Assembly (NCBI GenBank): GCA_026119935.1
Contig: JALRMH010000012.1
Coordinates: 248,001 to 312,000 of the forward strand
Length of the DNA: 64,000 nucleotides
Source of the DNA: Endothia cerciana
Lineage: Eukaryota; Ascomycota; Sordariomycetes; Diaporthales; Cryphonectriaceae
Direction of reading: 5' to 3'
Within the stretch, counting starts at the first letter, position 1, and every line of letters begins with the position of its first letter. Both the position numbers and the translations under genes were made by a program. Shown one piece after another: positions 23,094 to 33,894 of this stretch. Below the pieces are notes generated by a model, which ran no database searches, was not told the origin of the DNA, and worked only from the letters and a program-made list of their open reading frames with translations.

Positions 23094-23851
23094 GCTCGCC
23101 CGGGCTGCAGGGTTAGCATGCTGTATATAGTCCATGGAAATGTAAAAGACTGAAAAGGTTGCCCGGACGCAATGCTAGGGCTGCTACCTACGCATCCGTC
23201 GTGCTGATGGGGGAGATGAGCCGCTCCCAAGATCCGACGTGTCCGATGTGAATTGACTCTTGTTGCCACCTGCCCATATCCTCGGGATGAAGCCGAGGCG
23301 TTTTGTTGTTGCGATACCAGCCGCTCAGGACGTCGTCACTGAGGCGAGCGGCGAGCGTCGGATATAGTCCAGGATCTCCGGCCCTCAGATGCCTGACTAA
23401 CAGTAACACCATACAAAGCAGCACAGTGTATCGGCGTGCTGCAGCGCTGCACCGAAAGGGCAGCAAACACCACTCACTGACCATCTACAGGCTCGTAGGG
23501 GCGCGAAAGAAAGAAGAAGAAGAAGAAGAAGAAGAAGAGAGAAAGAAAAAGGTCTTGAAAAATCGGATTGTCTATTAACAGGATCAGTGTCTCGCCAAGG
23601 AGTTTGTACTGCCAGTCCGCCACCCGGCCCCGCGCCCTCCGAGTCCGCCCGACCACGGCTTCGTGAGCTCGAAGGCCGGGACTCACCATCGCCTCGGCAA
23701 GCACTCCTGGGGAGGCGATAGGGTCTCCTAGCTCCATGCTGGGCTCTCGAAAGACCGATCGAGGACCTGCGCGTTCCCGCAAGGGCTGAGGTGGTCCGTC
23801 CCGTCCGCGCGTGGAGCGAGGAGGGGTGGCCATCGGCTGCGGCACGCCACC
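23094..23851. other. Intergenic with GAA tract
   Basis: About 760 nt. Holds a GAA/GAAA purine tract at about 23507-23551. No gene supported. Includes the promoter of the F-box gene. Confidence 0.6.
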
Positions 23852-25960
23852 ATGGACATCATCGACCTGCCTCACGACCTCTTCCTGCTCGTCGCCGCCC
23901 ACCTGTCCGCCCGTACCGTGGTGGCCTGCCGCCGGGTGTCTCGGGGATGGCGGCTTGCGTTCACGGACCAGGACCTCAACCTCCAGCTCCTGAAGTGGCA
24001 CTTCCCGAGGTGCCGGGAGATGCGGATGGCTTATGCTGCCGGGGGGGGCGGGTTTCCGGCGGCGGCCAGCATGCCTGCGGCGGATGGAGATGCGGATACG
24101 GGGGAGGTCCAGCATGCGCGCCGCCGAGGGCCGGACTGGACGCGGACCTTCTCGCTCGTGGCCAGCAGGTACCACCACCTGCGCACCGCCACCTCGCGCT
24201 CCATCGACAAGATCCGGCTCGGCACCGCGGGCCCGGACCAGAGGGAGCACTTCTACCCCGTCGCGACATGGGATCGCTACCTCCGGCTCGACGACAAGAC
24301 GGCGCCGTTCCACTACCCGGACCCGAGCTGGTGCTATGGCCAGGACGGCGGGGTGCTGGTCTACCGCATCCACCCCGGCGACGTGGCCGACGAGGTCCGG
24401 GGGCACTTCTACCCGTGGCGCCTCCTCGACCTGGAGAGCCGCGAGAGCGTCGAGATCCCCTTCCCCAGCGGCCAGGACAGGATCGTGCGGCGGGTGCGGC
24501 TCGCGGACGGCGTGCTGGCGTTCGAGTGGTGCGAGCGGCTGGCGTACCACCAGCTCAACGACCGCGAGGAGTGCCACCGGCACTACGTCTCCACCCTTGA
24601 CATAGGGCGCGTGCCTCCTGCCACCACCACTGCCTCAGGGGGGGGCCGCTGGGAGGTCAAGCCCCGCGTGGGCTTCAAATTCCACTTCCTGGGCCTCCCC
24701 CTCAACGCCCACGACCGCTTCCTCTCCGCGCACACGCGTACGCACTACGCCGTGTATGTCTGGCAGCCGGACCGCTCGCCGTGGGGCGAGGACGACCCGA
24801 TCGAGTCCGTCGTCGTCTGGGACATCTCGTCCCCCGCGTCCCCGGCGCGGGTCGTCAGGCGCATGGCGTGGCCCGCGCTCGCGTTCTACGGGGTCCGCCA
24901 GCGGTCGACGCCGAGGCTGACGGGGCTGGGGCTCGACGGGCGGAACCTGTACTTCGTCGAGGAGGAGCACCGCTGGGCGCAGGGCGGCCACAGCAGCCTG
25001 AGCCCGCCGAGGGTGCACCTCGTCAGGAGCACCGGGGTGCCCGTCATACCCGGGCCGGCCGACGGCCCTGCCGCTGACGGGGGCGGCGGCGAGGTAGGGG
25101 ATGAGGAGGAGGTCGTCCAGGGACCCCGCTGGCTCGACCAGTGCGGCGCGAACGGCGACGTCAACCTGTCCTTCTGCTCGCGGCTCGACGCCCCCCCCAC
25201 CCGGGACCCTTTTCTGATCAGGAACGACAAGAACGACGACGACGACGACGACGACGACGACAACAACAACAACAACAACAACAATATCGTCACATCGCCC
25301 GGCATCTGGAACGGCTCCATCCCCTCCTCCTCCTCATCGTCCTCGTCCTCCTCCGCGCGCCGGACACCAATGACCCTCTCGCAGGAAATCGACGCCTCGC
25401 TGCGCGCCTCCCCCACCCGCTGGCCGGGCTGGGCCCCCTGCTGGCGCCACGAGGAGTTCCCCTACCTCACCGTGAGCGAGGCCGTGGACTTCAGGGCCGG
25501 CGTGAGGGTTGCGGCGCGGCACTGCTTCATGCTCGAGACGCTGAGCGTGCACGTGCGGCCTTCGCTGTCCGTGAGGGGGGTGCGTGGGGCTGGAGGTACA
25601 GCTTCTTCTCCTTCTTCTTCTTCTTCTTCTTCTTCTTCGTCGTCGTCGTTGTCGTCGTCGTCGTCGTCGACCTCGCCTGCTGATGGGGATGGCGGCTGGG
25701 ACAGAAGCAACGGCAGGAGTGTCGATACGCGTCTGAACGGCAAGCTGGCGGCCGTCGATGACAGCCGCCAGAGAGGGGCCGGACCTGCCAGAGGTGGCGG
25801 GAGCAGGGAAGCCGGAGAGCATGAGGGAGATGACAGGGAGGAGGTTCACTTCGCTGACGAGATGTGGGATGAGTTGCTGGGCAAGGGCTTCATCTGTGGG
25901 GACGAAAGGTGGCTCGTTGGGGAGGACAGGGAGGGGCGGGTTACCATTGTGAGGTTCTAG
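23852..25960 (+). CDS. F-box protein with Asp/Asn and Ser homopolymer runs
   Basis: One exon, 702 residues. The start sits in an excellent context (GCCACCATGG). Residues 1-45 form an F-box: MDIIDLPHDLFLLVAAHLSA then TVVACRRVSRGWRLAF. F-boxes bind Skp1 in SCF ubiquitin ligases, so the remainder is probably the substrate-binding part. It contains WD- or kelch-like strands without a clear repeat, typical of the large unstudied fungal F-box families. Inside are a run of nine Asp then eight Asn (462-478) and long Ser runs (585-608), each encoded by nearly pure trinucleotide repeats. The C-terminal region resumes ordered sequence (VHFADEMWDELLGKGF). The substrate is unknown. Confidence 0.85.
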   Translation: MDIIDLPHDLFLLVAAHLSARTVVACRRVSRGWRLAFTDQDLNLQLLKWHFPRCREMRMAYAAGGGGFPAAASMPAADGDADTGEVQHARRRGPDWTRTFSLVASRYHHLRTATSRSIDKIRLGTAGPDQREHFYPVATWDRYLRLDDKTAPFHYPDPSWCYGQDGGVLVYRIHPGDVADEVRGHFYPWRLLDLESRESVEIPFPSGQDRIVRRVRLADGVLAFEWCERLAYHQLNDREECHRHYVSTLDIGRVPPATTTASGGGRWEVKPRVGFKFHFLGLPLNAHDRFLSAHTRTHYAVYVWQPDRSPWGEDDPIESVVVWDISSPASPARVVRRMAWPALAFYGVRQRSTPRLTGLGLDGRNLYFVEEEHRWAQGGHSSLSPPRVHLVRSTGVPVIPGPADGPAADGGGGEVGDEEEVVQGPRWLDQCGANGDVNLSFCSRLDAPPTRDPFLIRNDKNDDDDDDDDDNNNNNNNNIVTSPGIWNGSIPSSSSSSSSSSARRTPMTLSQEIDASLRASPTRWPGWAPCWRHEEFPYLTVSEAVDFRAGVRVAARHCFMLETLSVHVRPSLSVRGVRGAGGTASSPSSSSSSSSSSSSLSSSSSSTSPADGDGGWDRSNGRSVDTRLNGKLAAVDDSRQRGAGPARGGGSREAGEHEGDDREEVHFADEMWDELLGKGFICGDERWLVGEDREGRVTIVRF
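25235..25285 (+). repeat. Coding trinucleotide repeat (GAC)9 then (AAC)8-like
   Basis: Nine GAC codons and then seven AAC and one AAT, giving Asp9-Asn8 inside the F-box protein. The abrupt switch between two pure repeats that differ at one position suggests one base change followed by expansion. Confidence 0.95.
25604..25672 (+). repeat. Coding trinucleotide repeat (TCT)n then (TCG)n
   Basis: Serine codons: about eleven TCT, broken by one CCT, then TCG runs broken by one TTG. Encodes a Ser-rich linker in the F-box protein. Expansion by slippage is the likely origin. Confidence 0.9.
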
Positions 25961-27653
25961 AGGGGGGGCTCCTCGAGCATGAGAAGTCCACAGATCATTG
26001 CAGCTCTCCCGTGAGATCCCCTGTCGCATTGTTATCACTATCAATACTATGTTTTCATCCCAGGCTTGAGGCGCCCAAACCACTCGGGGCTCTCTCTACA
26101 CATGCCCCCCCCCCTAGGTGAATAGTGTCGGGGGGGGGGGGGCGGAGAGACCACACAACTGCTCAAGCAAAATCGCTCCTCTGGACGTTACAAGACTGCG
26201 CCTCTACTCTGTACTGGGCAGGCCTATCCTTGAATGATGCCGATCAAACAGGGCGGGAACTAGCAGTCCTAGTTGTCTTGGTGATCTGGCTGTACAGAGA
26301 GAGTCGTGGCAGTCCGTTTTACGAGTAGCACGATGTCTACTGACCTACCCGGAGGATCGTCGTTGCCCGTTCGTTTCGATATAATCCAAACGTCAGGACT
26401 CATAGGCGAGGTACGTCTTCATTATACGGACGTATGGACGGTTCTGAGTACTCATGCACTCACCCAGACGTATCGGCCTTCTGCACAGTTCCAGTCTCCA
26501 TGGCATCCTTGACCATTCCGGCCGCCTGAGCAGGCCACCATCGGGACTTTGGGCCGAGGGAGAGTAAGCAGTTTCTACCTCCAACGCAAAACCACTCGAA
26601 AACAAGCCCCCCTAGGCATGAGAGGGGACCAAGCCATCGATAGTATGAGCAAGCAAGACGCAGCAGAAGGACACCCCCGGTGCAGTGCAAGAAACCTGAC
26701 CTCGCCGACGCGACGGAGACTCCGGTATTCGTCCCGAGCGGGTAAGCAGATCGCTCCCGTCTCTCATCCAGGGCATTGCTATGACCGTGCCCAGACAGGC
26801 CCAATACCCGACCGTTTCACAGAGCTCGCGGTTCGGTCCCTCAGTCCCCGAGCGAGCTGCCTGGTAGTGCGGTCGCACACCTCCGTAGGGCTGTTGAAAT
26901 CAACACCCGGCGCTGCCTCCCTGCTGGATCCCCTGTGGATGCTTCGCTGGCCCGGATCAATATAGTCCTCCGCCCTCCGCCCTCCGCCCTCAGTTGGTGA
27001 TGGTTGCGGTGCGAAGAAGGGGAAAGACAAATAGTTCTTTCAGGTCTCGAGAGGCTGGCAAAACCCGATTTACCTTGACGGGGAGAGAGTGGTAGAGAAG
27101 AAGCCAGCGGCACGCCGGGGCTGGGGGGAAGCTCGTGGAAAGTTGGTGGGTGTGAAAAAGTCGCCTGCGACACCACTGCTTCTCTGCATCCAATGTCCCT
27201 ATGTATAATTACTGATCAACAACAAAAGACCCACGCAACCAAGTTTGATGTCCGTTCAAGCTCGTCTCTTCTTCAATTTTTTTTTTCTTCTTTTATTTTC
27301 TGGCTACGCTCATTTACAGAGAGCAAACCAAAGGAGGAGCCATGTATGGCTAGTGGCTAGTGCCGTACGGCATATACTAACAACTAACTGGGCATGCCAC
27401 AACTCTACTTCGGCCACTTGATGCTTTCTAGACTTCGCGGTACAATACATGCGTGCAATCCCGCCATGCTGACCACTGCCGCCGTATTCCATGCTTCGAC
27501 AGAGTATATGCTGTGTAAACAATGTCAGGTAATGTGTTGTCGAGAGCTTCTCAAGCTAGGGCGGTCTTCTTGACCCATGCGAGCAACACTCAAAGCCCCC
27601 CCCTTACCAAAAGCTCTAGACAAGTTGGTCTTTTGGAACGGTTCCTTCCCTCT
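25961..27653. other. Intergenic between convergent genes, nothing recognised
   Basis: About 1.7 kb. A poly-C run near 26106-26114 and a poly-G run near 26131-26142 lie close together. A CCGCCCTCCG-type short repeat occurs near 26972-26990 and a T-rich tract near 27277-27300. No coding region supported. Confidence 0.5.
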
Positions 27654-30600
27654 TCAAGAGTGGTTTCGACTCACAACAGACGAGGCAAAGGCCAGCCCGG
27701 CAACAAGCATCATCGCCTTCGGAAACCTAGACGCACTCCCGTCATCTTCTGTGATGGTGGTGTCCCCGCTAGCCGGCATGCTCTTGGGCTGGACCTCCGC
27801 CTTGCTCTCTTGCTTCTTGAGCTCCCGACTCTGCTTCTTCCTCAGCTCCCTGCTCTCCCTCTTGTTCAATCTGTATGTCTTGGTCGCGGAGATGGCTGAG
27901 CTGATGCTCTTTTCGTGTTTGAGGAGGATAACCTTTCGCGGTGACGAGGGCCTCTCTGTTCCTTCCACGCAAAACCCCTGCACACCACCGTCTGCGGCCT
28001 GTCCGGACTCCTTGACATCCTCGCGCTGGGGCTCGGGGCTCTCGGTCACAGGAGCCGTGGACGGCAGATCAAAAGCGTGCGTACCCGTCAGCGCGCTGCG
28101 GATCCCAAGTTCCGCCCATCGGGACTCGTGCAGGCCAAGGAGTCCCGCGGTAGGAATCCCAAGGCGCTTGGGAGAGCGCGGCCCATCTCCATTATCTTCT
28201 CCATCCTGACAGGAGGCCCCGGGAGAGGGCTTGATCGTGTCGACGGAGTCACTTGATTGTCGCCCGCTGGAGACGTAGTCTTCCCATGACGAGGAGGATA
28301 ACGGGCTAGCTCTGGTGCTGCCAGTGGCTCTAGACGCCGCAAGACTGGCTAAAATGGGCAACGGAGGCAGCAACTGGGCGTTGCCAAGGCCGACATGGGT
28401 CGAGTAAGGGTGTGGGTTAGAGACTGATCGCAAGTTTCCGGGGGTCGGAACCGAGAGTTGACCTTTAGGTAGACTAACGGGCTCCAGAACTTCTGTCGGG
28501 ACCGGGACCGTGGTATTCTCGACGGCTTCGGGTTCCTGGGAAGGCTCCTCGGGCCCTACAATTCCCGTCACCAGTGGGTCGCTGGTTATGATGGGATCGC
28601 ATGCACCCATGTCTCGTGCACATGCATTGTTCGATAGCCCCGGAGCCGGCTCCCATTCCGGTCCAGTCAGATCAGTACGGGGATCCAAGGCAGATTCAAC
28701 CTTGTCAAAGCCAAAGTCGAAGGCTCCCTCTTCGATTGGCGAGAGGATATGATGTTCCTCAGACTCGGAGGAGAAAGTCTCGCTCGTTTCCGAGCCCGTC
28801 CTGACATCAACTCCGGAGCCCCGGAAGGGTATGTGATCTTCATCCTCGGGCCCGCCGGACATCCCCATGGACTGCTCCTGTGTCTCGGACATGATTCCGT
28901 CCCCGACCGGGGCCGAATGCTGAACTTTCTCAAGCCTTATGTCGCCTTCTTCGTCTGGCTCGAAGAAGTTGAATTCGGTTTGGGACAATTCAGGCTCTGT
29001 TCTCGCCTCCCTCGGTGCCCTGCCCGAGCCCGCCAACACGTTGCTTTCCGGTTGCTCGGCCGGCATCGAAGATTTTGGCTCCTCAACCGCACCGGCGATC
29101 TGGACAGGAAAACTCCGACTTGGTGGGCGAGAGAAACTGCCATGTTCCTTCGCCAGCTCATCATCCTCAAGCTCTGTGACTTGGCCCATTGGCCCTTGAT
29201 TCGTCACCATCGACGGCCTCAAGGCCTCCAATGAGCCGTACTCAGCGGCAGCCACACCGGGCTCGATGTCTTCATGGCTCTCTTGTGTCTCATCGTGAAG
29301 AACGTTCTCGTCCTCAATACAATGGAGTAGCCAGCCTTCAGTAGGGAGGTCTTGTGGCCTATTCACTACGTTGTCGGCTCCAGCCAAGCCCGCTGCCACC
29401 GACCCCGCGCAGTCTGGTCCGCCCTCATGCTCGTCTGTGATTTTATCCGGCGTATGCAATGTTTGAGTAATGGTATCATGTGGGTTAAGTTCACGTGGAG
29501 TCGCAAGGTCTTGAGAGAGCTCGGGCTCGGTGGGTCCCCGCATTTGGCGGTGAGCAAGAGGCGTTTTCTCGTCACCGCTCGGAGCCATGAGTGCTCTTGG
29601 GGTGTCCACCGGAGCCGGGTTCTCTGCCTTTGCATGGCTGGGTGTCACAGGCCGGCCGCTCGGTGATCCATCGGATCCAGCCACAGCAGGCTTCGGCCCC
29701 TTGAAGCGCTCGACCTCCGGCAAGGATGTGCTACTCGGGGCCGAGGACCCCGCCATCCACGGAGTAGAAAGCTGATGAGCCTCCGGACCGTTCATGAAAG
29801 GAACGTCGTGTGTGATGGGCGAGGAGGATCGCCCGAGATTTGGCGTGATGAGCATGCTTCGGTTTGGTGAGGATGAGTCACTTTCGGTGAGTGCTGGCAT
29901 TGAAGAGTGTGTCGAATTCGAGTCAGTATCGTAATCCGATTTCTTAGATGCCGGGAAGACCTCAGCAGCAGGCTTCAAACCTCGGACGCTATCGCGACTA
30001 GAAGCGTCGTCCGGTTCCGTTGCGTGGGTGATAGCCGATCGCCTCAAGTCGATCGCTGACCCTAATTTAACTATGCCATTACGAAGAGCCTGATTGCCAT
30101 CATCGAAACGCAGACCGACGGCTGAATCTTGCACCGTAACGGCCGTGCGGCCCTCGCTCTCCCTCTTCTCCGTATAGCCAGCGGGTACAAGCGGGAAGAC
30201 TCTCGAAGACTTCCTAATCGGGATTTCTGGTGGAGTTGCTGGCCGAGTCGCAAAATTCGCTGGAGACCCAGGGGGAGTCTGATAGGGGAAGTATGATACT
30301 GTCAGACGGGGGGTATATGGTCGACTTGGCGAGTAACGAGGGCGCGCGGGGCGAGGTGGCCGTTCCGGCGTAGACGGCCCGTCGGGCACGTCGTCGAGGC
30401 TGCAAGTGTCCCTGCAAATCATGTCGATGTCTCGCTGGATCCGTGTCTTCAGCCTCGCGAGGAACGTGTGCTGCTGGTCTTGGACCAGAGTGGAGTAGTC
30501 CGGAGCAGGTGTTTGCTGGTGATCGCGAGCGATGAGCGCTTTATCCAGTATAAGATGGCCGCGCTTGTACGCAATCATTCGAATCGCAACATCGTGCCCC

Positions 30601-31913
30601 CGAAGAACGTCTCTCACTCCAGTTCGTATCCGATCCAGCAGGGCCTCGATGCTGCGCCGACTGTGGCTCTGTTTGCCATCGATGATGAAGCGGGCACAAT
30701 CCGTCACATGCCAGCCATGGCCTATCAGTTCGGCGATCCGGAAGTCAAAATCGGGAAGCTTCTCCACCTTCTTGTCGGTATTGTCTCTGAGTTGTTGAAA
30801 GCGGACCAAGACCTTGCTGACAAAGTCATCACAGTCCTGTCCGTCCGGGTGGACGAACAATCTCAGCCTGCTCTGGATGCTGCGATGCAGGTGCTCATAC
30901 ACTGGTCCAAGGTTGTTGGCCACGTGGAGCTCAACCTCGAGTGCATTCTCGTCGAAATGCTGACAGTCACAGCCTGGAACCCCGTCGAATCCATCGCAGT
31001 TGGCATGCTTGATGTCGAAAGCATTCTTCTTCTGGTCCAGTACGTCCTGAACGAATCTGTACGCCTGCCCCAGCAGATCCTCGCTGGAGCCAAGATTGAG
31101 AGGCGAGGTTTGACTGCTGTCAACCTTCAGTGTTCTCGTGACCTCGGGTCGGTACCGTGCAGGATTGCTACTCTTGAGACTGAGCTCCAACGAGTAGCCG
31201 GGTACGAACTCCCACATCTGCGAGGCCTCCATAAAGAGCCCTCGTGGGATGCACCTGAGATCCGGTGGACCAGTGAGGGAAGGCTTGAAAGTTTCTGGCT
31301 TGGCAGGAAAGTAGTCATGAGCAGGCTCATCTGTCCACTCAAAGTCCGCGTCATGGCGTTTTAGAAACATGCCGACGATGCTGTGCGTCGACCGTAGTAT
31401 ATTCTTGGCCGAGGCGCTGGTGAGGGCATGCTTCTGGTAAGACTCGAACGCTCTCTCAGCCCAGGTGCCGGGGTGTCCCTTCCGCTGGGTGCTGAATGTC
31501 AGCTCGAAGCGGAGTGTTTTCGGCCCTTTGTGAAGGCATTGTGTAGGGTTGAGGGCGTCCGAGTCTCGGCGGGTGATCAATTCTTCACTGCATTGCTTGA
31601 TCCTCCGCAGCAGGCCACGACATATCCGATCGGTAGGGGTGAATGACTGTGAGCTGAAATAGGTCCTGTTGTAGACGGATCTGATGGCAGGGTCGTAAAA
31701 TCTGACGTGAACGTGTATAGCAAGTGGTGCTTCCCAGGCGAGGCCGCGGTGCTCCTCGACGGGTGACAGGAGAGCACACATGTCCGATTTCATGTCGTGT
31801 ATGCTTGAGTGGGTGAACGAATTGCTGATGTCGAGTTCATCAACGTAGTGGAACTGTCGACCCAAGGTCCGAGGGAGCGACTCCATGCTGCGACGAGGGG
31901 CGTCCCAAGCCAT
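27654..31913 (-). CDS. Large uncharacterised protein, probably tail-anchored
   Basis: One uninterrupted frame, 1419 residues from the first ATG (MAWDAPRRSMESLPRT). I do not recognise a named family. The N-terminal 540 residues look folded: LAIHVHVRFYDPAIRSVYNRTYFSS, TLRFELTFS, a Cys cluster GVPGCDCQHFDE, and FRIAELIGHGWHVTDCARF. Residues about 545-1330 are Pro/Ser/Glu-rich and probably disordered. A basic, charged helical segment (about 1345-1385, with LNKRESRELRKKQSREL) follows. At the very end a hydrophobic stretch (AMMLVAGLAFASSVV) sits 5 residues from the C-terminus, the layout of a tail-anchored membrane protein. Lack of introns over 4.3 kb is unusual next to its neighbours. It could be a scaffold on an organelle membrane, but that is inference. 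Confidence 0.8.
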   Translation of the reverse strand: MAWDAPRRSMESLPRTLGRQFHYVDELDISNSFTHSSIHDMKSDMCALLSPVEEHRGLAWEAPLAIHVHVRFYDPAIRSVYNRTYFSSQSFTPTDRICRGLLRRIKQCSEELITRRDSDALNPTQCLHKGPKTLRFELTFSTQRKGHPGTWAERAFESYQKHALTSASAKNILRSTHSIVGMFLKRHDADFEWTDEPAHDYFPAKPETFKPSLTGPPDLRCIPRGLFMEASQMWEFVPGYSLELSLKSSNPARYRPEVTRTLKVDSSQTSPLNLGSSEDLLGQAYRFVQDVLDQKKNAFDIKHANCDGFDGVPGCDCQHFDENALEVELHVANNLGPVYEHLHRSIQSRLRLFVHPDGQDCDDFVSKVLVRFQQLRDNTDKKVEKLPDFDFRIAELIGHGWHVTDCARFIIDGKQSHSRRSIEALLDRIRTGVRDVLRGHDVAIRMIAYKRGHLILDKALIARDHQQTPAPDYSTLVQDQQHTFLARLKTRIQRDIDMICRDTCSLDDVPDGPSTPERPPRPARPRYSPSRPYTPRLTVSYFPYQTPPGSPANFATRPATPPEIPIRKSSRVFPLVPAGYTEKRESEGRTAVTVQDSAVGLRFDDGNQALRNGIVKLGSAIDLRRSAITHATEPDDASSRDSVRGLKPAAEVFPASKKSDYDTDSNSTHSSMPALTESDSSSPNRSMLITPNLGRSSSPITHDVPFMNGPEAHQLSTPWMAGSSAPSSTSLPEVERFKGPKPAVAGSDGSPSGRPVTPSHAKAENPAPVDTPRALMAPSGDEKTPLAHRQMRGPTEPELSQDLATPRELNPHDTITQTLHTPDKITDEHEGGPDCAGSVAAGLAGADNVVNRPQDLPTEGWLLHCIEDENVLHDETQESHEDIEPGVAAAEYGSLEALRPSMVTNQGPMGQVTELEDDELAKEHGSFSRPPSRSFPVQIAGAVEEPKSSMPAEQPESNVLAGSGRAPREARTEPELSQTEFNFFEPDEEGDIRLEKVQHSAPVGDGIMSETQEQSMGMSGGPEDEDHIPFRGSGVDVRTGSETSETFSSESEEHHILSPIEEGAFDFGFDKVESALDPRTDLTGPEWEPAPGLSNNACARDMGACDPIITSDPLVTGIVGPEEPSQEPEAVENTTVPVPTEVLEPVSLPKGQLSVPTPGNLRSVSNPHPYSTHVGLGNAQLLPPLPILASLAASRATGSTRASPLSSSSWEDYVSSGRQSSDSVDTIKPSPGASCQDGEDNGDGPRSPKRLGIPTAGLLGLHESRWAELGIRSALTGTHAFDLPSTAPVTESPEPQREDVKESGQAADGGVQGFCVEGTERPSSPRKVILLKHEKSISSAISATKTYRLNKRESRELRKKQSRELKKQESKAEVQPKSMPASGDTTITEDDGSASRFPKAMMLVAGLAFASSVVSRNHS

Positions 31914-33843
31914 CCTGAACTGCCGCCGATGTATATCAATCAATGCTGGGTGGACTGTGCTGGCAGATCTCTGAAACACCTTGGTTCCTGTTCAGACGAA
32001 CTTTCCTCTGTGCCGGCCCCTAAGATTCATGCGAATGTCACTAGCGCGGGCGCGAAAGCAGCTGGAGGGTGTGATCAGGTTGGGAAACGAAGCCGACGAA
32101 CCACTCATGGACGGTGGTGAGGTGAGCAGAAAACCGCCATTGCTTTGCCCGAGTTGAAATGTCGGGAAATAATAGGATCAGGAGGGAATGGAACGGGAAT
32201 CGAATGAACTCGCACAAGGGAGGGCGCGAGCTAGAAGAGGCTCTGCCAACTTGGGGTGTTGTTGTTGGACTGGTGACCAGCGGGTGGTATTTTGGGGTAT
32301 AAGTCTGGCAAGTAAACAATACCCAACTACTCTGTGCAGGACAGTGGTTTAACCAGGACAGGTCAGGTCAGGTTGACTGGGCAAGGGCCAACAAGCGTCC
32401 CGAAAAGAAAAACCACGACTGGGCTGGAACGGAAAAGAATGGGCAATTGAGCATAAGGTAAGACCTCTGCCAGGATTTCTTCTACCTCACCTTGAGCACT
32501 GTCCAGCTGCCCGGCTATGCTTTCCCTATCACCTGCAGCCTCCTCCTTCCACCTGAGGCCTTGGGAACATCATACGTGGAGCCGTCCAGGCGTTCGGGAC
32601 AGGTCGGAAAAGAGAAAACTGGAGCCCCGACCTCGCGAAGGTCCATAGGAAGGGGACGGGGAAGGAGGGCAGCTCGCCCCACGAACCTGAAGATGGATCT
32701 GGGTCAGAAGATGGGATGACGCCCGGCTGCGCAGAAGCCATCCTGCGGCCTAGTCTGAGGGCGTCTCGTGGCATGACACGGCCCAATTTAGGCACAATCG
32801 AATCTGCTTCGACTTCACGATACGGTTCCTGCTAGCCACCAACGGCACCGGGGGCAAAACAGGGGAACACCATGCTCGGGCAGCAGGTCGAGGGCTGAGG
32901 GGATTTCGAGCTCCAGGTCGAAGCTCTCGCCCACCGGCCACGTTGCTCATCTCGATGTCCACAATTCTTTCAAATCCGGCATCTCTCCTTCGACACATCT
33001 TCGCTGGCTCCAGCGACCTGCGTCACGGTGGGGGCGCCGCTGCTGCAGGCACTGTTCTCGACTCGACCCAGCCCCACCTTAGTCGGCGCTGCAGATGCCA
33101 ACAAGGACGCCGTCGCAGTGGCAGTGGCAGTGGCACTGGCGGTGGTAGTGGTAGTGGTTTGCTGTGCAGGGCGGCACGCCTAGTCTCGATTATTGACTCC
33201 AGGCGCGCTCCTCTCTGAGACACAAGCCCGGCGGCTTGTTGGCCGGGAGAGCCGATCTTCGCCCCAGCGGCTTGCCAACTGGACCCTGCTGGCGTCGCCG
33301 TTCCAGCCCGGCCAGCTGTCCTCGGGACATCAGCACCGATGCACGATAGGCCAACGTCACCAGGGCTCAAATTTGACTTTGGCGAAAACACATGCCAAGG
33401 ATCGATCACTAATGCCTTGATCCCTCGCAGCGGGGTCCCAATTTTGGCCGGAATCCGGGGGCGGGTCAGGACCCGCGAGGCCTGCTCGCTCACACCACTT
33501 GGGATCACATTGGGCTGACCTGCTCAGGGCGGGTTTCCCATTCCTGACCCAGTGGAGTGATACCGTCTGGCGCGATCGAGAATTGGGCATCTCGGGGTGT
33601 CGGAAAACCCCTCAGGGCTATTTGCGAGCGCCCTGTTCTCATTCGCCGTCTTATAAATGTCAGGCCATCGCCATGTTTCTTGGCACGCGCGGCGATGCAG
33701 GTCATCTTCCAGCCCTCAGATCGGCAAGATCGCGCAGCGAAGATGGGACGATTCGGCGGATTATCACTGCGCCGTATATAATTGTTTTCTCGTGATCTTG
33801 GATAATTGCTATGCCGTATTGTAAACTTACGTCGAGAAGTCCT

Positions 33844-33894
33844 GGTGAACGCTCGTTCACCTTGCACCTTGCTCAAGCCGAGCCCGGCTTGAGC
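33844..33894. repeat. Two adjacent perfect hairpins
   Basis: GGTGAACG-CT-CGTTCACC (33844-33861) is followed 9 nt later by GCTCAAGCC-GAGCCC-GGCTTGAGC (33871-33894). Both stems are perfect (8 and 9 bp). Confidence 0.85.

Noticed and set aside
21981..23135. Open frame of 384 codons on the minus strand
   Set aside because: Antisense shadow of the methylmalonate-semialdehyde dehydrogenase caused by GC-rich third positions; low-complexity Arg/Gly/Val/Asp product without motifs.
30468..31364. Open frame of 298 codons on the plus strand inside the large minus-strand gene
   Set aside because: The minus-strand frame spans 4.3 kb and has ordered, protein-like sequence; the plus-strand one has no motif.
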